64,000 nt of DNA from Macrosoma leucophasiata. Its lineage: Eukaryota; Arthropoda; Insecta; Lepidoptera; Hedylidae. Position 1 is the first letter of the stretch, and every line of letters begins with the position of its first letter. Below the pieces are notes generated by a model. It was not told where the DNA came from. It searched no databases and saw only the letters and a list, made by a program, of their open reading frames with translations. Location: contig JAWQUS010000016.1 in assembly GCA_036365455.1 (NCBI GenBank), forward strand, positions 18,995,001-19,059,000, in the 5' to 3' direction. Positions 20,231 through 30,428 of this stretch are shown one piece after another. A program made the translations under genes and the position numbers.

Positions 20231-21511
20231 TTAGGTTGGGGAAAAAGTTTCTTCGCATTTTTTAAGATAATTCAAAACATTTTTTAATATAGTTTATTTA
20301 AATTTAACTAAAGTATGTATGTACCATTTTGTTCGATAACCTTTTGCCATCTTGTAGGTAGGGGCATGATCCCATTGCTATAAAAATTTTGGGACTTCTC
20401 ATCAAAATACCGCGACAAGTGGATTTGACAGTCCTCTCGTGATGTTAACCTAACATTGCATAAAGAATTCTGAAGAGACCGAAACAGGTGGAAATCTGAA
20501 AGTGCAAGGTCAGGACTATACGGCGGATGCATTAACACCTCCCAGACAAATTCTCTTAATTTTTGCTGAGTGTCTATAGATGTGTGAGGTCTAGCGTTAT
20601 CATGATGAAACACCACACCCCTTCTGTTGATCAATTCCGGCCGCTTTCTCTCAACTTCTTGCTTTATAATCTCATCAGTTGTTCGCAATAGAGTTCAGAA
20701 TCGATAGTCCTACCTGGTGGTAATAGCTCATAATGAATAAAGCTCTTCCAATCCCACCACACACACAACATCACCTTATTGCGAGTTAACCCGGGTTTCG
20801 CCACAGTCTGTGAAGCCTGACCGGCCTTTGACCACGACCTTTTTCGCATGTTCTTGTCGTACGTGATCCATTTTTCATCACCAGTTATCAGCTTCTTCAA
20901 AAATGATTCGGTTTCATTACGTCGTAATAAAGAATCACAAATGAGTACACGGTTCATTAGGTTTCTTTCAGTGAGCTCGTGAGGTACCCAAATATCGAGC
21001 TTTTTTTGTACCCAGCTTTTTTCAAATGCGCCAAAACTGTTTTGTGATCAATTCTCAGATCTTCAGCTACGTCGTAACTACTGATATGTCGATCTTGCTC
21101 CACTTTTTAAAAAATGGCATCCATTTTATCCGTAATAGGGCGACCAGAGCGAGATGCATCTTTGACATCAAAATTTCCGGATTGAAAACGCTTAAACCAA
21201 ATTTGTGCTGCTCACAGACACTGCACTAGGTCCATAAACATCGCAATATTTTTTCGCGGCTTGCGTTGCATTTTTACCTCATTTGTAGTAAAATTTTGAA
21301 ATGCATCGAATTTCTTCATTAGATTCACTCATCCTGACAGTACGAAAAACAAATGAAAATCACACATTTGCCAAATTTGAATTTGGAATTATGTTCTTTA
21401 AAATTTTAACTTTCAATGATACCAAAACCAGCCAGATACAAATACTACAGCCAAAGAGATTTATTACAAGTTCATACATACTAGAATGCGAAAAGACTTT
21501 CCCCAACCTAT
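20231..21511 (-). mobile_element. Mariner element, copy 1
   Basis: About 1.28 kb, the normal mariner length. The left end TTAGGTTGGGGAAAAAGT and the right end ACTTTCCCCAACCTA are terminal inverted repeats, with TA on each side (20229-20230 and 21512-21513). The TIR start TTAGGTTGG resembles the cecropia subfamily, which includes Hsmar1. It was inserted in the TATATA tract of the Heli-1 copy. Confidence 0.9.
20308..21332 (-). pseudogene. Mariner transposase, copy 1 (broken)
   Basis: Transposases of this family bind the TIRs through N-terminal helix-turn-helix domains and cut with a DD34D catalytic triad. The conserved pieces are readable: TGDEKWITYD (first Asp), VVFHHDNARPHTS (second Asp), and PPYSPDLALSDFHLF (third Asp). 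I count 34 residues between the second and third Asp. It is dead. There is an early stop after KFYYK, further damage in the helix-turn-helix region, and a stop in the IFEKVEQ region. A 2-base gain at about 20674 splits the two long frames (20664-20957 and 20308-20688). The total span, about 341 codons, is full length. Confidence 0.9.
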
Positions 21512-21534
21512 TATATATATATAGATTATCTAAT

Positions 21535-21880
21535 AGTAGGCATCTAGCTAAGGCAACTCATCTGAATGTTGACCACGGATTTTTGTTATGATGAGTCTAT
21601 TCTGTAGGCTGAATCCTCCCATCCATGCGGACTGTATGCTTTTTTGCCATTTTTATTGCAGAATAAAAGTCGAAATGCCCCCAACAAGTTGTCCTTTAAC
21701 TAATCAAACGCGTGGCAACACTACTGGATAAACCATCGCTATCTCGCCGTATTCTCCCGTATTAGCATATTTGATGTTCCTCCAGTATCTAGAGCTGCTA
21801 ATTGTTACATATTCAAATTCTACCTAAGGTTTTATTTCATAAAATAAATTGTATTTTACGCAGATAGCTGTTGGAACCGG
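21535..21880 (+). repeat. Segment homologous to 19280-19980, copy 2 (empty site)
   Basis: Begins with a diverged SINE-A-like block (CAACTCATCTGAATGTTGAC) and continues with GTGGCAACACTACTGGATAA and CATCGCTATCTCGCCGTATT without the hAT-like insertion found in copy 1. Confidence 0.7.
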
Positions 21881-21959
21881 TAAGTTAAAGCAATGGATAC
21901 TATGGATAGGTTATATTTATTAATTACCACTATTAACAGAATAGTCAATTGTCTTAGGA

Positions 21960-22070
21960 GTCTTGTGTGTGGTGGTTGGTATCACTAAGTAGCCACTGCT
22001 ACGTTGAGGTCCAGGGTTCATTCTCCAGGTATCGTAAGTATTGTTCTCCCTGTGGTTTTAGTTGTTTTGG
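21960..22070 (+). mobile_element. Degraded tRNA-headed SINE
   Basis: TAGCCACTGCTACGTTGAGG followed by GTCCAGGGTTCATTCTCCAG looks like a decayed T1-type head with a damaged B-box. No body is left. Confidence 0.4.
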
Positions 22071-22100
22071 CTCTGTGCTTTAACGGAGCCATATATTTTT

Positions 22101-22389
22101 ACTGATGGTAGAGCTCCAGTGACGGAGTTCGCGGGCGTAGGCATCACCGCATTTACTAATATACTTGCCGCTAAATGGTAGTGTTCAGCACTATCGTGTT
22201 CCGGTCAGGTGGTAATGTACGGCCCTGTAATTTCCGGCACAGAGGCATAACACCTTAGGCCTCAGGAGTGGTAACGCATCTGCATTTTGATCTTGGTCTT
22301 TGTGTAAGTGTCTATAGGCTGCAGTTATCACTTAACATCAATGTGAACTGCATGCATGTTTGCCACTTCCATTACATAAAAAAAATAAT
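22101..22389 (+). mobile_element. SINE-A, full length
   Basis: Plus copy from ACTGATGGTAGAGCTCCAG to CCATTACATAAAAAAAAT, close to the family consensus throughout. Confidence 0.88.
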
Positions 22390-22904
22390 ACCATCTAACC
22401 AGAACACAGTGCTGAAAACCATTTGGCGGCAGGTACAAAAGGTTTAATCTTTAATACAGAAAAAGGCAGACTAGTGATTTTATAAAATATTGTTTCCTTC
22501 TTGTGTAGTAGTAGTATAGTAGTAATAGTTCATAGCCATAGCTATACCCCTTATATTAGCAGAATTAGGGCACGTATACTGTTCCTATCTAAAAGCACAA
22601 CAAAATGATTTGAATGGCCGCCAATTGAGCCGTTTACGGCAACCGTCACGAATTATTGCTGTAAATTAAACGCTTGTTTGCTACCATTATGGACGGAGGC
22701 GGAACATGTGAATGGGCGAGTTGGGTTACCTCTCAATGGTACAAGTTATTGTGCTGCTGTCACAACACCCCATTATTACGTGTTCGCGGTGGAAAATTGG
22801 CGACATTATTGCTGTTAGCTGCTGTTTTTTTTAGGTGAGAAATAAAGAGAAACGTTAATAATTCCAGCGACTGTTTTCCTTTTAATTTTTCATGGTAAGA
22901 TTGT
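22390..22904. other. No recognised feature except a short SINE-A scrap
   Basis: ACCATCTAACCAGAACACAG at about 22391 is a fragment of a minus SINE-A. The rest shows nothing. Confidence 0.35.
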
Positions 22905-23218
22905 TTGTTTTTTTTATGTAACAAAGGTGGCGAACAAGCACAACAGCTTAGGCCTCAGGAGTGGTAACGCATCTGCATTCTGACCTTGGTCTTCGTGTGG
23001 GTGTCTATAGGCTGCAGTCATCACTTAACATCAATGTGAACTGCACACTTGTTTGCCACTTACACTTACTTAAAAAAAACAGGTATGTTAAGTGATGACA
23101 GCGGCCTATAGACATTCACAGAAATATCTAATGTTAATAAAACATGAATCAGTCATTATGCAGATGCGTTGCCACCCCTGAGACCTTAGTTGTTAGGTCT
23201 CTGTGATAGTTATTACGC
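22905..23218. mobile_element. Chimeric SINE-A fragments in opposite orientation
   Basis: A minus-type end (TTTTTTTATGTAACAAAGGT, 22912-22940) is joined to a plus-type 3' half (about 22945-23081). That is followed by a minus-type block of subfamily B (about 23082-23218, with CCACCCCTGAGACCTTAG). Such joins need recombination, end-to-end insertion or template switching. Confidence 0.65.
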
Positions 23219-23454
23219 GAAAATACAATTTCAAAGGCTTTAAAGGATTGTGTGGTGCTTTCAAGAAGGAGGTTCTCTTGTTCTTCTCTATGTATATTTT
23301 CACCGATATCTTTGTCACTTGTGAACCGATTTCAAAAAGCACTTTTTTATTTGAATGTGTACACTTCGGACGTGGTCTTTTTTCCTACCACGTTGGAAAC
23401 ATTTATAAAACTCAAGTGCCAATGCGCTGCTTACCCTGGAGGACTTTTTTTTAG

Positions 23455-23545
23455 ATTGTTTTTATGTAGGCCGCACTTCTCGGTACTTCTAGGGTACAGT
23501 CTAATTCGCCGGACAATCGGTGAGCGCAGGAGGCGCTTCAGCCTA
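23455..23545 (+). repeat. Short dispersed repeat shared with 51568-51650
   Basis: TATGTAGGCCGCACTTCTCG and GCCGGACAATCGGTGAGCGC recur inverted at 51568-51650. The long frame through it (23252-23701) has no recognised domain and probably crosses several repeats. Confidence 0.55.
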
Positions 23546-23719
23546 ATCGACTTATTACACGACACGGTATTCAGGGTCCGGCAGAAAGGGTGGACGTGGC
23601 CTGCCACCGGGTTGCCGCTTATTACACTATCCGGTCGACAGGGCCCTAACTCAGTCACAGTACAAATAAGAACAGTATGGAAACTACGTACGAAATGTTG
23701 AAACGGCACAATCACACAA

Positions 23720-23997
23720 ACATGCGCATCGACAAGGCCCCTAAGCGGTTCTCACGGTGCTGCAGCTCCGAGTCACTCGCTACTCGAGCGTATTTTTTTT
23801 CCGTTATTCTTCTTTAATCGCGCCCTATCAGTTTTTTGGAAAAATATTTAATGTACAGATACTCGATTTTTAATGTCTAACATACATCACCACAGACTAA
23901 AGGAATAATATTTTACAAATTTGGTGAACATTGTACTTGATAAATAAGTCATATAGAACTAAGTCATGATTTTTCTGTAAGCTTTGTAAAAAAATAA
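23720..23997. other. No recognised feature
   Basis: No repeat or coding region identified. Confidence 0.35.
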
Positions 23998-24081
23998 CGG
24001 CTGGACTAGATTCCCAGTGGCCGCGAGTTCGAGTCTCGCCTGAAGTCAAAGTTTTCTTTCCATCCTTCTTTAAATAAAATA
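23998..24081 (+). mobile_element. T2 SINE fragment (3' half of tRNA-like head and tail)
   Basis: Starts within the tRNA-like part (CGGCTGGACTAGATTCCCAG), keeps the T-arm GCGAG-TTCGAGT-CTCGC and acceptor strand CTGAAGTC. Continues into the TTTTCTTTCCATCCTTCTTT tail. Confidence 0.7.
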
Positions 24082-24640
24082 TAGCGACAACCAATAAAAT
24101 GCTGCCTGATATAAAAAACCTGTCGGCGGCATCATTGCACCCGCTGTCATTTTTAAGGTTTCTAACCTACCGTCATGTTATATTAAACACCGCGCAGGTA
24201 AACCATACACGGTCCGATACGCCATACTTTATACTTGCGAACGTGCCATACTGAGATACATCATCATTTCAATCATGTCACATATTTTTTTGTTGTAGTG
24301 TTGTTCAGAAATCCGTATTTGATGTGAACCGATAATTTGCAATAGGTTAGGTGGGTGTTCCCAATTCCAACACTTATAAATTTATCTATTATTGAAAACA
24401 AGTATAGAGTTCACTGATATGAAGGTAAATGAATACTGCAGCCCATAAACATCTCCATAATTTGGATGCATATACTATAACTGGAGGTCTCAATGCAGAT
24501 ACGTTGGTTGGTGGTAAGTTGCACGCAGCACTGGCTAAGGGAGACACCTCGGGTGTCTGGGGGTATCGACAAATACTGTAAATTCATGTTGAAAAATAAA
24601 GGCGAAATTTGTACATTCTCCACTAAAAAATTCAAATGGC
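24082..24640. other. No recognised feature
   Basis: Possible highly decayed SINE-A material near 24395-24510 (AAGTATAGAGTTCACTGATA). Otherwise nothing. Confidence 0.3.
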
Positions 24641-24648
24641 GGCGACTC

Positions 24649-24678
24649 CTGGTTATCCTGCGATCTCAGGATAACCAG
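24649..24678. repeat. Perfect 12-bp hairpin in tRNA-like sequence
   Basis: Arms CTGGTTATCCTG and CAGGATAACCAG are separated by 6 bases. On the minus strand the neighbourhood reads ACTTTGGTAGTTTAGTGGTA, an A-box-like tRNA head. The second arm occupies the place where a T-arm would be expected. Confidence 0.7.
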
Positions 24679-24974
24679 TCTAGCCGCTTTACCACTAAAC
24701 TACCAAAGTCCCACAAGGTCGCAAGGTACATTATAGGTATAAGTTCTATCTACATTTTCGTTGATAACTTTTATATAAGCTCTATCTATATTTTCAAGAT
24801 TAAGGCTCCGTTTTTTTGTTAACTTAAAAAAACTCTCAATTCACACGTTATCCACACCTCCTCTAATATTTGAAATAAGAGAGTGAAACACGTAAAAAAT
24901 ATGCTGTAGTTCTTATAAAATCTTACAACGAAATTTAGTTTGAACGTGATATTCTTTTTGAGATACACATTGGT

Positions 24975-25267
24975 TTTTATTTTACGTAATGGAAGTGGCA
25001 AACAAGCATGCAGTTCACATTGGTGTAAATTGATGACTGCAGCATGATAATGGGTATCATGCTGCATAAAGACCAAGGTCAAAATGCAGATGCGTTACCC
25101 CTCCTGAGTCCTAAGTTATGCCTCTGTGCCGAAAATTACAGGGCCGTACATTACCACCTGAGCGGAACACGATAGTGCTGAACACTATCATTTAGCGGCA
25201 AGTATATTAGGTAATGCGATGGTGCCTACGCCCGCGACCTACGTCACTGGAGCTCTACCGCCCGTAA
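24975..25267 (-). mobile_element. SINE-A, full length, with internal hairpin
   Basis: Minus copy from ATTTTACGTAATGGAAGTGG to GAGCTCTACCGCCCGTAAG. Where other copies read CTGCAGCCTATAGACACC, this one has an 11-bp inverted pair, GCAGCATGATA (25039-25049) and TATCATGCTGC (25055-25065). Confidence 0.85.
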
Positions 25268-25312
25268 GATAGCTACATATTTTCTTCATTCTTGATAAAT
25301 ATAACATGCTAC

Positions 25313-25350
25313 TACGGAACTTTTCAAGGCCGACTCGCACTTGGCCGCTT
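25313..25350 (+). mobile_element. GTTCCG element terminal scrap
   Basis: CGGAACTTTTCAAGGCCGAC then TCGCACTTGGCCG is the 3' end of the family at 9367-9991. Only about 38 bp remain. Confidence 0.5.
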
Positions 25351-25512
25351 ATTTTAATATTTACACTGCTTCTCACGTACCTACATACTATAAATGTGCG
25401 TATATGCGTCGGTGTTTGATGCTACCGATACCCGTTAATTATTCGAAGAAAAACCTGATGAGACCTATGATCTTTCTGTACTAGGGCTATCAGTTCTAGA
25501 TGGATTTACCTT

Positions 25513-25706
25513 TTCTTATGTTATGAAAGTGGCAAACAAGCATGCAGTTCACATTGATGTTAAGTGATGACTGCAGCCTATAGACACCCACACAAAGACC
25601 AGAGCTTAAAATGCAGATTCGTTACCACTCCTGCGGATTACTGGGCCGTACATTACTACCTGACCGAAACACGATAGCGCTGAGTGCTACAATTTTGTGG
25701 CAAGTA
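25513..25706 (-). mobile_element. SINE-A, internally shortened, minus
   Basis: Starts TTCTTATGTTATGAAAGTGG and ends abruptly at GTGGCAAGTA, where a plus-orientated SINE-A fragment begins. The conserved CTAAGGTGTTATGCCTC stretch is deleted. Confidence 0.75.
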
Positions 25707-26205
25707 GACGCTAAATGGTAGTGTTCATCACTATCTTGTTTCGGTCAGATGGTAATGTAATAATGGCAACCCATTATACGTCCCACTGCTGGGCCACGAG
25801 TCTCTCCCCTTTTTGGAGGGAGGCCTGGAGCTTACTCCACCATGCTGCTCTAATGCGGATTGGTGGAGATACGGGTATGTGGCCAACGCGCTGTCGGATG
25901 TTTTCAAACCGCCCATAAGGCCTCCGACAAGGTTTAACCACTGCTATATATCGATAGCAACCGGGACCGACGGCTTAACGTGCCCTCTGAAGGACGGAAA
26001 CGCGCATTTTAATTTGCCACTAGCGGTCACCCATCACACACCCGACCGCGCCCGTAATGCTTAACCGAGTAGATCGCTTATGATCTGCACCAGCCGCAGA
26101 GTCATGCGCGCTTCATGCGCGAGGTGGTAATGTGCTGTCCTGTAATTTGCGGTACAGAGACGTACCTTACACTTTAGGCTTCAGAAGTGGCAATGCATAT
26201 TGATT
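25707..26205 (+). mobile_element. SINE-A (plus) split by a 5S-SINE
   Basis: Pieces 25707-25757 and about 26126-26205 are collinear parts of a plus SINE-A (GACGCTAAATGGTAGTG then GTCCTGTAATTTGCGGTACA). They flank the 5S-SINE. The left edge is fused to an oppositely oriented SINE-A. Confidence 0.75.
25758..26125 (-). mobile_element. 5S-SINE nested in SINE-A
   Basis: Flanked by GGTAATGT at 25750-25757 and 26126-26133, the target duplication. The body matches 8797-9171 closely. The 5S-like head has lost a few bases (GTGTGTGATGGGTGACCGC on the minus strand). The 3' tail on the minus strand is the short ATTATTACAT. Confidence 0.8.
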
Positions 26206-26239
26206 GAAACCAATTGACAAAAAATAAACGTAAAAAAAA

Positions 26240-26425
26240 CGTAACTACACGCCTGTAATCCCCGAAGGGTAAAATGCATGCATTCAAGCTTACATGCAAA
26301 CCCATGATTCGTCTGTTACGTTTTGACCCATGTAACAGGCGGCGATGTCTAGCACATTAGGTACCAAACTCCGAAGTACTGGGAAACTTTAAGAAAATAG
26401 AAAAATCCTCCAAATTAACCGTCAA
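26240..26425 (-). mobile_element. T1 SINE, head missing
   Basis: Minus copy from ACACGCCTGTAATCCCCGAA to AAAATAGAAAAATCCTCCAA, with a deletion of the GAGCCTGTTGACATC block. Confidence 0.75.
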
Positions 26426-26439
26426 GTCATATAGAAATA

Positions 26440-26697
26440 CTAGCTGACCCGACAAACTTCGTATTGCCTCAGAATAAAATAATGTGTCAAAGGTTGATTG
26501 TTGATAGATACGGACTATTTGTATGGGAAAATGAAATTGTGGTTTTTACTATTGCCCTTCAATTTCTTCATATTTTCTTACCTCTTAAACCTTCCCTGGA
26601 CTTCCAAAAATCATTCGGAACCAAAATTTGCCAAATTTGTCCAGCCGTTCTCGAGTTTTAGCGAGACTAACGAACAGCAATTTATTTTTATATATAT
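26440..26697 (-). mobile_element. Heli-1 Helitron-like copy
   Basis: Begins on the plus strand with the complemented end A-CTAG-CTGACCCG-ACAAACTTCG and runs to CAGCAATTTATTTTTATATA. Two overlapping short ORFs are by-products of the repeat. Confidence 0.75.
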
Positions 26698-27033
26698 AGA
26701 TAGATAATAATGAGATCTGATAACCCTAGCAACATAGAACATGATTGAAGTTTAAATAGGAGAGAAACATTAGTAAGAAATTACGCGCCGCCCCAGGGGG
26801 TCTCAATCGAGAAGGACTTGGATTTAATTTGCAGTGCATCACTAGAATATCGTGATGAATCATTAGTTATTCAGTAGACCCATGTTCACTGATGGTATCT
26901 GAAGTATGTCTGGACTTAGAACAGTGCCTTTTTATATCATGACTCTTGATGAGAGTAAATCTTGATTGCCTTGTTGGTATAGTGGTCGCAATTGCTATGA
27001 TTCAAACTTCACAGTTCAAATATGTAATTCAAA
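26698..27033. other. No recognised feature
   Basis: No repeat or coding region identified. Confidence 0.35.
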
Positions 27034-27292
27034 CTAGCTGACCCGGCTAACTTCGTATTGCCTCACAATGAAATGTCAAAGGTTTGATAGATACGGACTA
27101 TTTGTATGGGAAAATGAAATTGTGTTTTTTACTGTTCCTCTTCAATTTCTTCATAATAATATTTTCTTACCTTTTATACCCTCCCTGGACTTCAAAAATC
27201 ATTCAAAACTAAAATTAGCCAAATCGGTCCAGCCATTCTCGAGTTTTAGCGAGACTAACGAACAGCAATTCATTTTTATATAATATATATAA
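27034..27292 (-). mobile_element. Heli-1 Helitron-like copy
   Basis: Starts A-CTAG-CTGACCCGG and ends AACAGCAATTCATTTTTATA. Same orientation as the copy 600 bp upstream. Confidence 0.75.
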
Positions 27293-27390
27293 CAGATAAA
27301 TATAGATTGATCTATAAGGACACTTTTGTATTGTCAGGTTACAAGCTACTATAGTATATATATAGTGAATGACTTATAATATAATTCAAT

Positions 27391-27999
27391 ATTCATCATA
27401 TCAGCCATAGGACGTCCACTGCTGAACATAGGCCTCCCCCAATGACCTCCATGCCGACCGATCGGAAGCGACGTGCATCCAGCGGGTACCTGCAGCCTTG
27501 ATCAGGTCGTCGGTCCATCTTGCAGGTGGACGTCCTACGCTGCGTTTGCCGATACGTGGTCTCCACTCGAGAACCTTTCTGCCCCAGCGGCTATCGGTTC
27601 TCCGAGCTATGTGCCCTGCCCATTGCCACTTCAGCTTGGAAATCTGCATGGCTATGTCAGCGACTTTCGTTCGCCTACGGATCTCCTCATTTCTGATTCG
27701 ATCCAGTAGGGAAACGCCGAGCATAGCCCTTTCCATTGACCGCTGAGTGACTTGGAGCTTTCGTACGAGACCCATAGTGAGCGACCACGTCTCGGCACCG
27801 TAGGTCATCACCGGCAAAACGCACTGATTAAAGACTTTCGTCTTCAAGGACTGCGGGATGTTTGACGAGAAAACGCTCCTTAACTTCCCGAACGCTGCCC
27901 AGCCGAGTTGGATTCGGCGAATGACCTCTTTCTCGAAGTTCGACCAGCCTAGTTGTATAGTTGTATGGTTTGTCCTAGTAGTAAGTACACTTTGTAAAG
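27391..27999 (-). mobile_element. LINE-1 (RTE-like) 3' fragment
   Basis: 5'-truncated RTE-clade LINE. On the minus strand the 3' end reads GGCCTATGTTCAGCAGTGGA, then CTATGGCTGATATGATGAAT, the short ATG-type tail typical of these elements in moths. A shorter relative is at 41868-42815. Confidence 0.85.
27401..27985 (-). pseudogene. RTE-like reverse transcriptase, C-terminal fragment
   Basis: Encodes the end of an RTE-type endonuclease/reverse transcriptase polyprotein. Recognisable parts are IQLGWSNFEKEVIRRIQLGW, VLPVMTYGAETWSLTMGLVR, MERAMLGVSLLDRIRNEEIR, KLKWQWAGHIARR and SVGRPPARWTDDLIKAAGTR, then the end EAYVQQWTSYG and stop. The last about 190 residues are open without a stop, so decay is slight. 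The catalytic palm and the whole endonuclease are absent, so it cannot act alone. A small duplication of CTATACAA at about 27950 disturbs the start. The 42248-42820 copy overlaps it around NFEKEVIRRIQLGWAAF, which fixes the family. Confidence 0.88.
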
Positions 28000-28140
28000 T
28001 AGAAGAAAAAAACATTTATTGGTGCAGCCCCCATACCAATATCAAGTACTGCATTGAGAAAAAAACACGATAGAAAAAAAAAACATTTACAAGACAAGTA
28101 AATATACGTTACACAAAAAACACTTTAAAAAAAGGAAAGA

Positions 28141-28215
28141 AAAGAAGAAGTTTGGGAGTGTTGTATACGCGAGAAAATCCGCAAATTTAATTTCTACAAT
28201 GTATGAAGCTCGCGA
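28141..28215. repeat. Dispersed repeat shared with the insertion at 54810
   Basis: GAAGTTTGGGAGTGTTGTAT and CGCGAGAAAATCCGCAA are, inverted, the first about 54 bases of the 148-bp insertion in mariner copy 2. Only one mismatch was noticed. The family is not known to me. Confidence 0.7.
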
Positions 28216-28435
28216 AAACCTGCGAAAACGTTAAAAAAAGGGTTGAAAATAAATATCTCATACCTATTTAAAAGAAGTACCTAGTTAGAGAAGAAAATAA
28301 GAAACAAGATCCCACGGCTGCACCAAATAGTTCCCAGTTTAGCATTATGTCAAGCCGAAGCCCGACGCTGGTTTTCAACTGGAAACTACTTGGTGGGACA
28401 CGGATATCAGTCCTAAAAGTCGATTTAATAAATAC
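28216..28435. other. No recognised feature
   Basis: No repeat or coding region identified. Confidence 0.35.
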
Positions 28436-28438
28436 TTA

Positions 28439-28913
28439 CCCCCTTATTCATAAACGTATTTTATCCCCCAACTGCCCCAGTAGCCTAGTGGTAGCAGGCC
28501 ACTACTACTACGCTGGAGGTCCTGGGTTCGATTCCCGGGTCGGGGACTATCAGAGATAACGGTTTAAAATCCTTTATCTCTGGTTTTGTTGGGATTTTTC
28601 CATTTTCTGGAAGTTTCCCAGTATCTCGGAGTTTGGTAATGTGCCCGGAGATGGCAACAGGCTCGCCACCTGTTACATGGGTCAAAACGTAACCGGCGAA
28701 TCGTGGGTGTTTACATGTATGCTTCAATGCATGCATTTACCTCTGCCTACCCCTTCGGGGATTACAGGCGTGAAGTTACGTTACGTATTTTATCTAAAGT
28801 GTTTCTAATCTCTCCTTTGTCTTTTTCTACCCTGCACATTTGACAATGCAACTGATAAAGACAAAGTATTCTATAGCTAAAACGTATTTCATGTACGTAT
28901 ATGAATAAGGGGG
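28439..28913. mobile_element. MITE-P interrupted by a T1 SINE
   Basis: Ends CCCCCTTATTCATAAACGTA (28439-28458) and TATATGAATAAGGGGG, flanked by TTA at 28436-28438 and 28914-28916. Removing the SINE and one copy of its duplication restores a MITE of about 146 bp. Confidence 0.85.
28465..28782 (+). mobile_element. T1 SINE, full length, nested in MITE-P
   Basis: A clear target duplication, ACGTATTTTAT, lies at 28454-28464 and 28783-28793. The head has a strong A-box (TAGCCTAGTGGTAGC, 28482-28496) and B-box (GGGTTCGATTCCCGGG). The rest continues to TTACAGGCGTGAAGTTACGT. This is the best reference copy of T1 in the window. Confidence 0.92.
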
Positions 28914-28916
28914 TTA

Positions 28917-29552
28917 CTATAAAACCTATATAAGTGCAAATAAAATACATAAGTAGGTACTTGAATAACAACGAATCACATAGTACATAATATACAAATA
29001 TACAATAAACGTAAGTACAACGTGTGTAAGTAAGTATATAGGTATGCATGTATAAAAATATAAATAATAATATACTTGTAATATATTAAGTCACACGTAT
29101 CGTAATGTATTTTGCAACGATGATATTCAAAAGACGCACTGAATTCTAACGGTCAATTATCATAATATTATAAAAAGTGTAATACGTTAAAACCACAACC
29201 GCAACGAAAGCATGTTTGTGGTTAACATTATTATGCTTCAATGCTATTTTGTCATGGTTTATATCCAATTTACATGAAACATACAAAGTTCATATTCAAT
29301 GTAAACCCGCCTCCGTTTCTTATTTCCTTCGATAAACATGTTATATAAGACATTAATTACATCTTTGTTCATCAATTTATCGACTTAGGTGACAATTCAT
29401 CCGCAAATGTATCTTATCCGCGGATGAAATGTCACTCTTTACAAATAGTAGGGGTCAACTCATCCGAAGTGTTGTTGTAATTCAGAGGAGTCGCCACCTA
29501 GGTAAATTATTAGTGGTCCTTTAATTTATCAGCATGGAAAACTCACTTGTTC
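28917..29552. other. No recognised feature
   Basis: AT-rich. Short ORFs only. A CCGCAAATGTATCTTATCCG stretch near 29400 has no second copy that I noticed. Confidence 0.35.
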
Positions 29553-29925
29553 TTTTTAGGGTCTCGTACCTAAAAGGTAAACAACCTATTACTATGCTCC
29601 GCTGTCTGTCTGTCTGCCACCAGGCTGTATCTCATAAATCGTGATAGCTAGAAAGATGAAATTTTCACAAAATATGTGTTTGCGTTGCCGCTATAACAAA
29701 ATATATATATTTTAATATTAAGGGAGTTCCTCATACAATAAACGTGTATTTGGTATTTTTGCTCAATATTAATAACGGTAGTACGGGGAAAGGGGGGTAA
29801 CGGGGACCCTTAAAATTTTCACAGAATATTAAGTTGTATAAACACCTTTCAAAATAAATAATAAAATAAAAATAAAGCAAATAATAAAGGCGGGCTCAAA
29901 TACAACAAACGTACGTTCTTATTCA

Positions 29926-30057
29926 TAAACGTATTTTAGTTGAAGTGTTGCTAATATCTCCTTTGTCTTTTGCTATCCTTCACATTCGGCAATGCAACTG
30001 ACAAAGACAGCATTCTGTAGCTAAAACGTACCTAATGTACGTTTATGAATAAAGGGG
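29926..30057. mobile_element. MITE-P nested in GTTCCG element
   Basis: TTCTTATTCATAAACGTATT to GTACGTTTATGAATAAAGGG. The terminal C/G runs are decayed at the left side. Confidence 0.75.
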
Positions 30058-30066
30058 TAATTTTTA

Positions 30067-30293
30067 TTTTAAAGAAAAATGGAAAGAAAAATTTGACTTC
30101 AGGCGAGGCTCGAACTCGCGACCTACTGGGAATCTAGTCCAGCCGCTCTTCCAATTGAGCTACTGAAGCCCTGCCCGATTTGTCAAATCTTTCCTTCACA
30201 TCTATTGCATTGCTTTATGGTATTTTTCTTTCCATTTTTCTTTAAAATAAAATATATTTCACAAGCATGTGTTAATGCGAAATAATATAAAAC
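30067..30293 (-). mobile_element. T2 SINE with 16-bp target duplication
   Basis: Flanked by AAAGGGGTAATTTTTA at 30051-30066 and 30294-30309, an exact 16-bp duplication that overlaps the end of the MITE-P. It contains the tRNA-like sequence on the minus strand. Its two ends carry the same AAAGAAAAATGGAAAGAAAA motif in opposite orientation. Confidence 0.85.
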
Positions 30294-30428
30294 AAAGGGG
30301 TAATTTTTAAGCAATTTTTTACTCGATCTTAATAAACAGGCTGAAGATTGAATATAACAAACGTGATTTTCGTTTATATGGCACGGAAACATTCGCGCGC
30401 GAGTCCGACTCGCACTTGGCCTGTTTTT

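Larger units (their letters stand above)
29557..30428 (+). mobile_element. GTTCCG-family element, interrupted
   Basis: Starts AGGGTCTCGTACCTAAAAGG with a CTGTCTGTCTGTCTG run and ends CGAGTCCGACTCGCACTTGG then a T run. It carries a MITE-P (29926-30057) and a T2 SINE (30067-30293) inside. Confidence 0.7.

Noticed and set aside
20308..20957. Two separate transposase genes in the 20-kb mariner
   Set aside because: They are one transposase split by a 2-base frameshift at about 20674, as shown by alignment with copy 2.
23252..23701. A 149-residue open frame, possible small gene
   Set aside because: It overlaps a segment repeated inverted at 51568-51650, shows no domain, and composition does not differ from neighbouring repeats.
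26464..26707. Overlapping plus frames, about 65-69 residues
   Set aside because: They are translations of the Heli-1 repeat, and similar frames appear in the other copies at 13916, 19990, 27068 and 52312.
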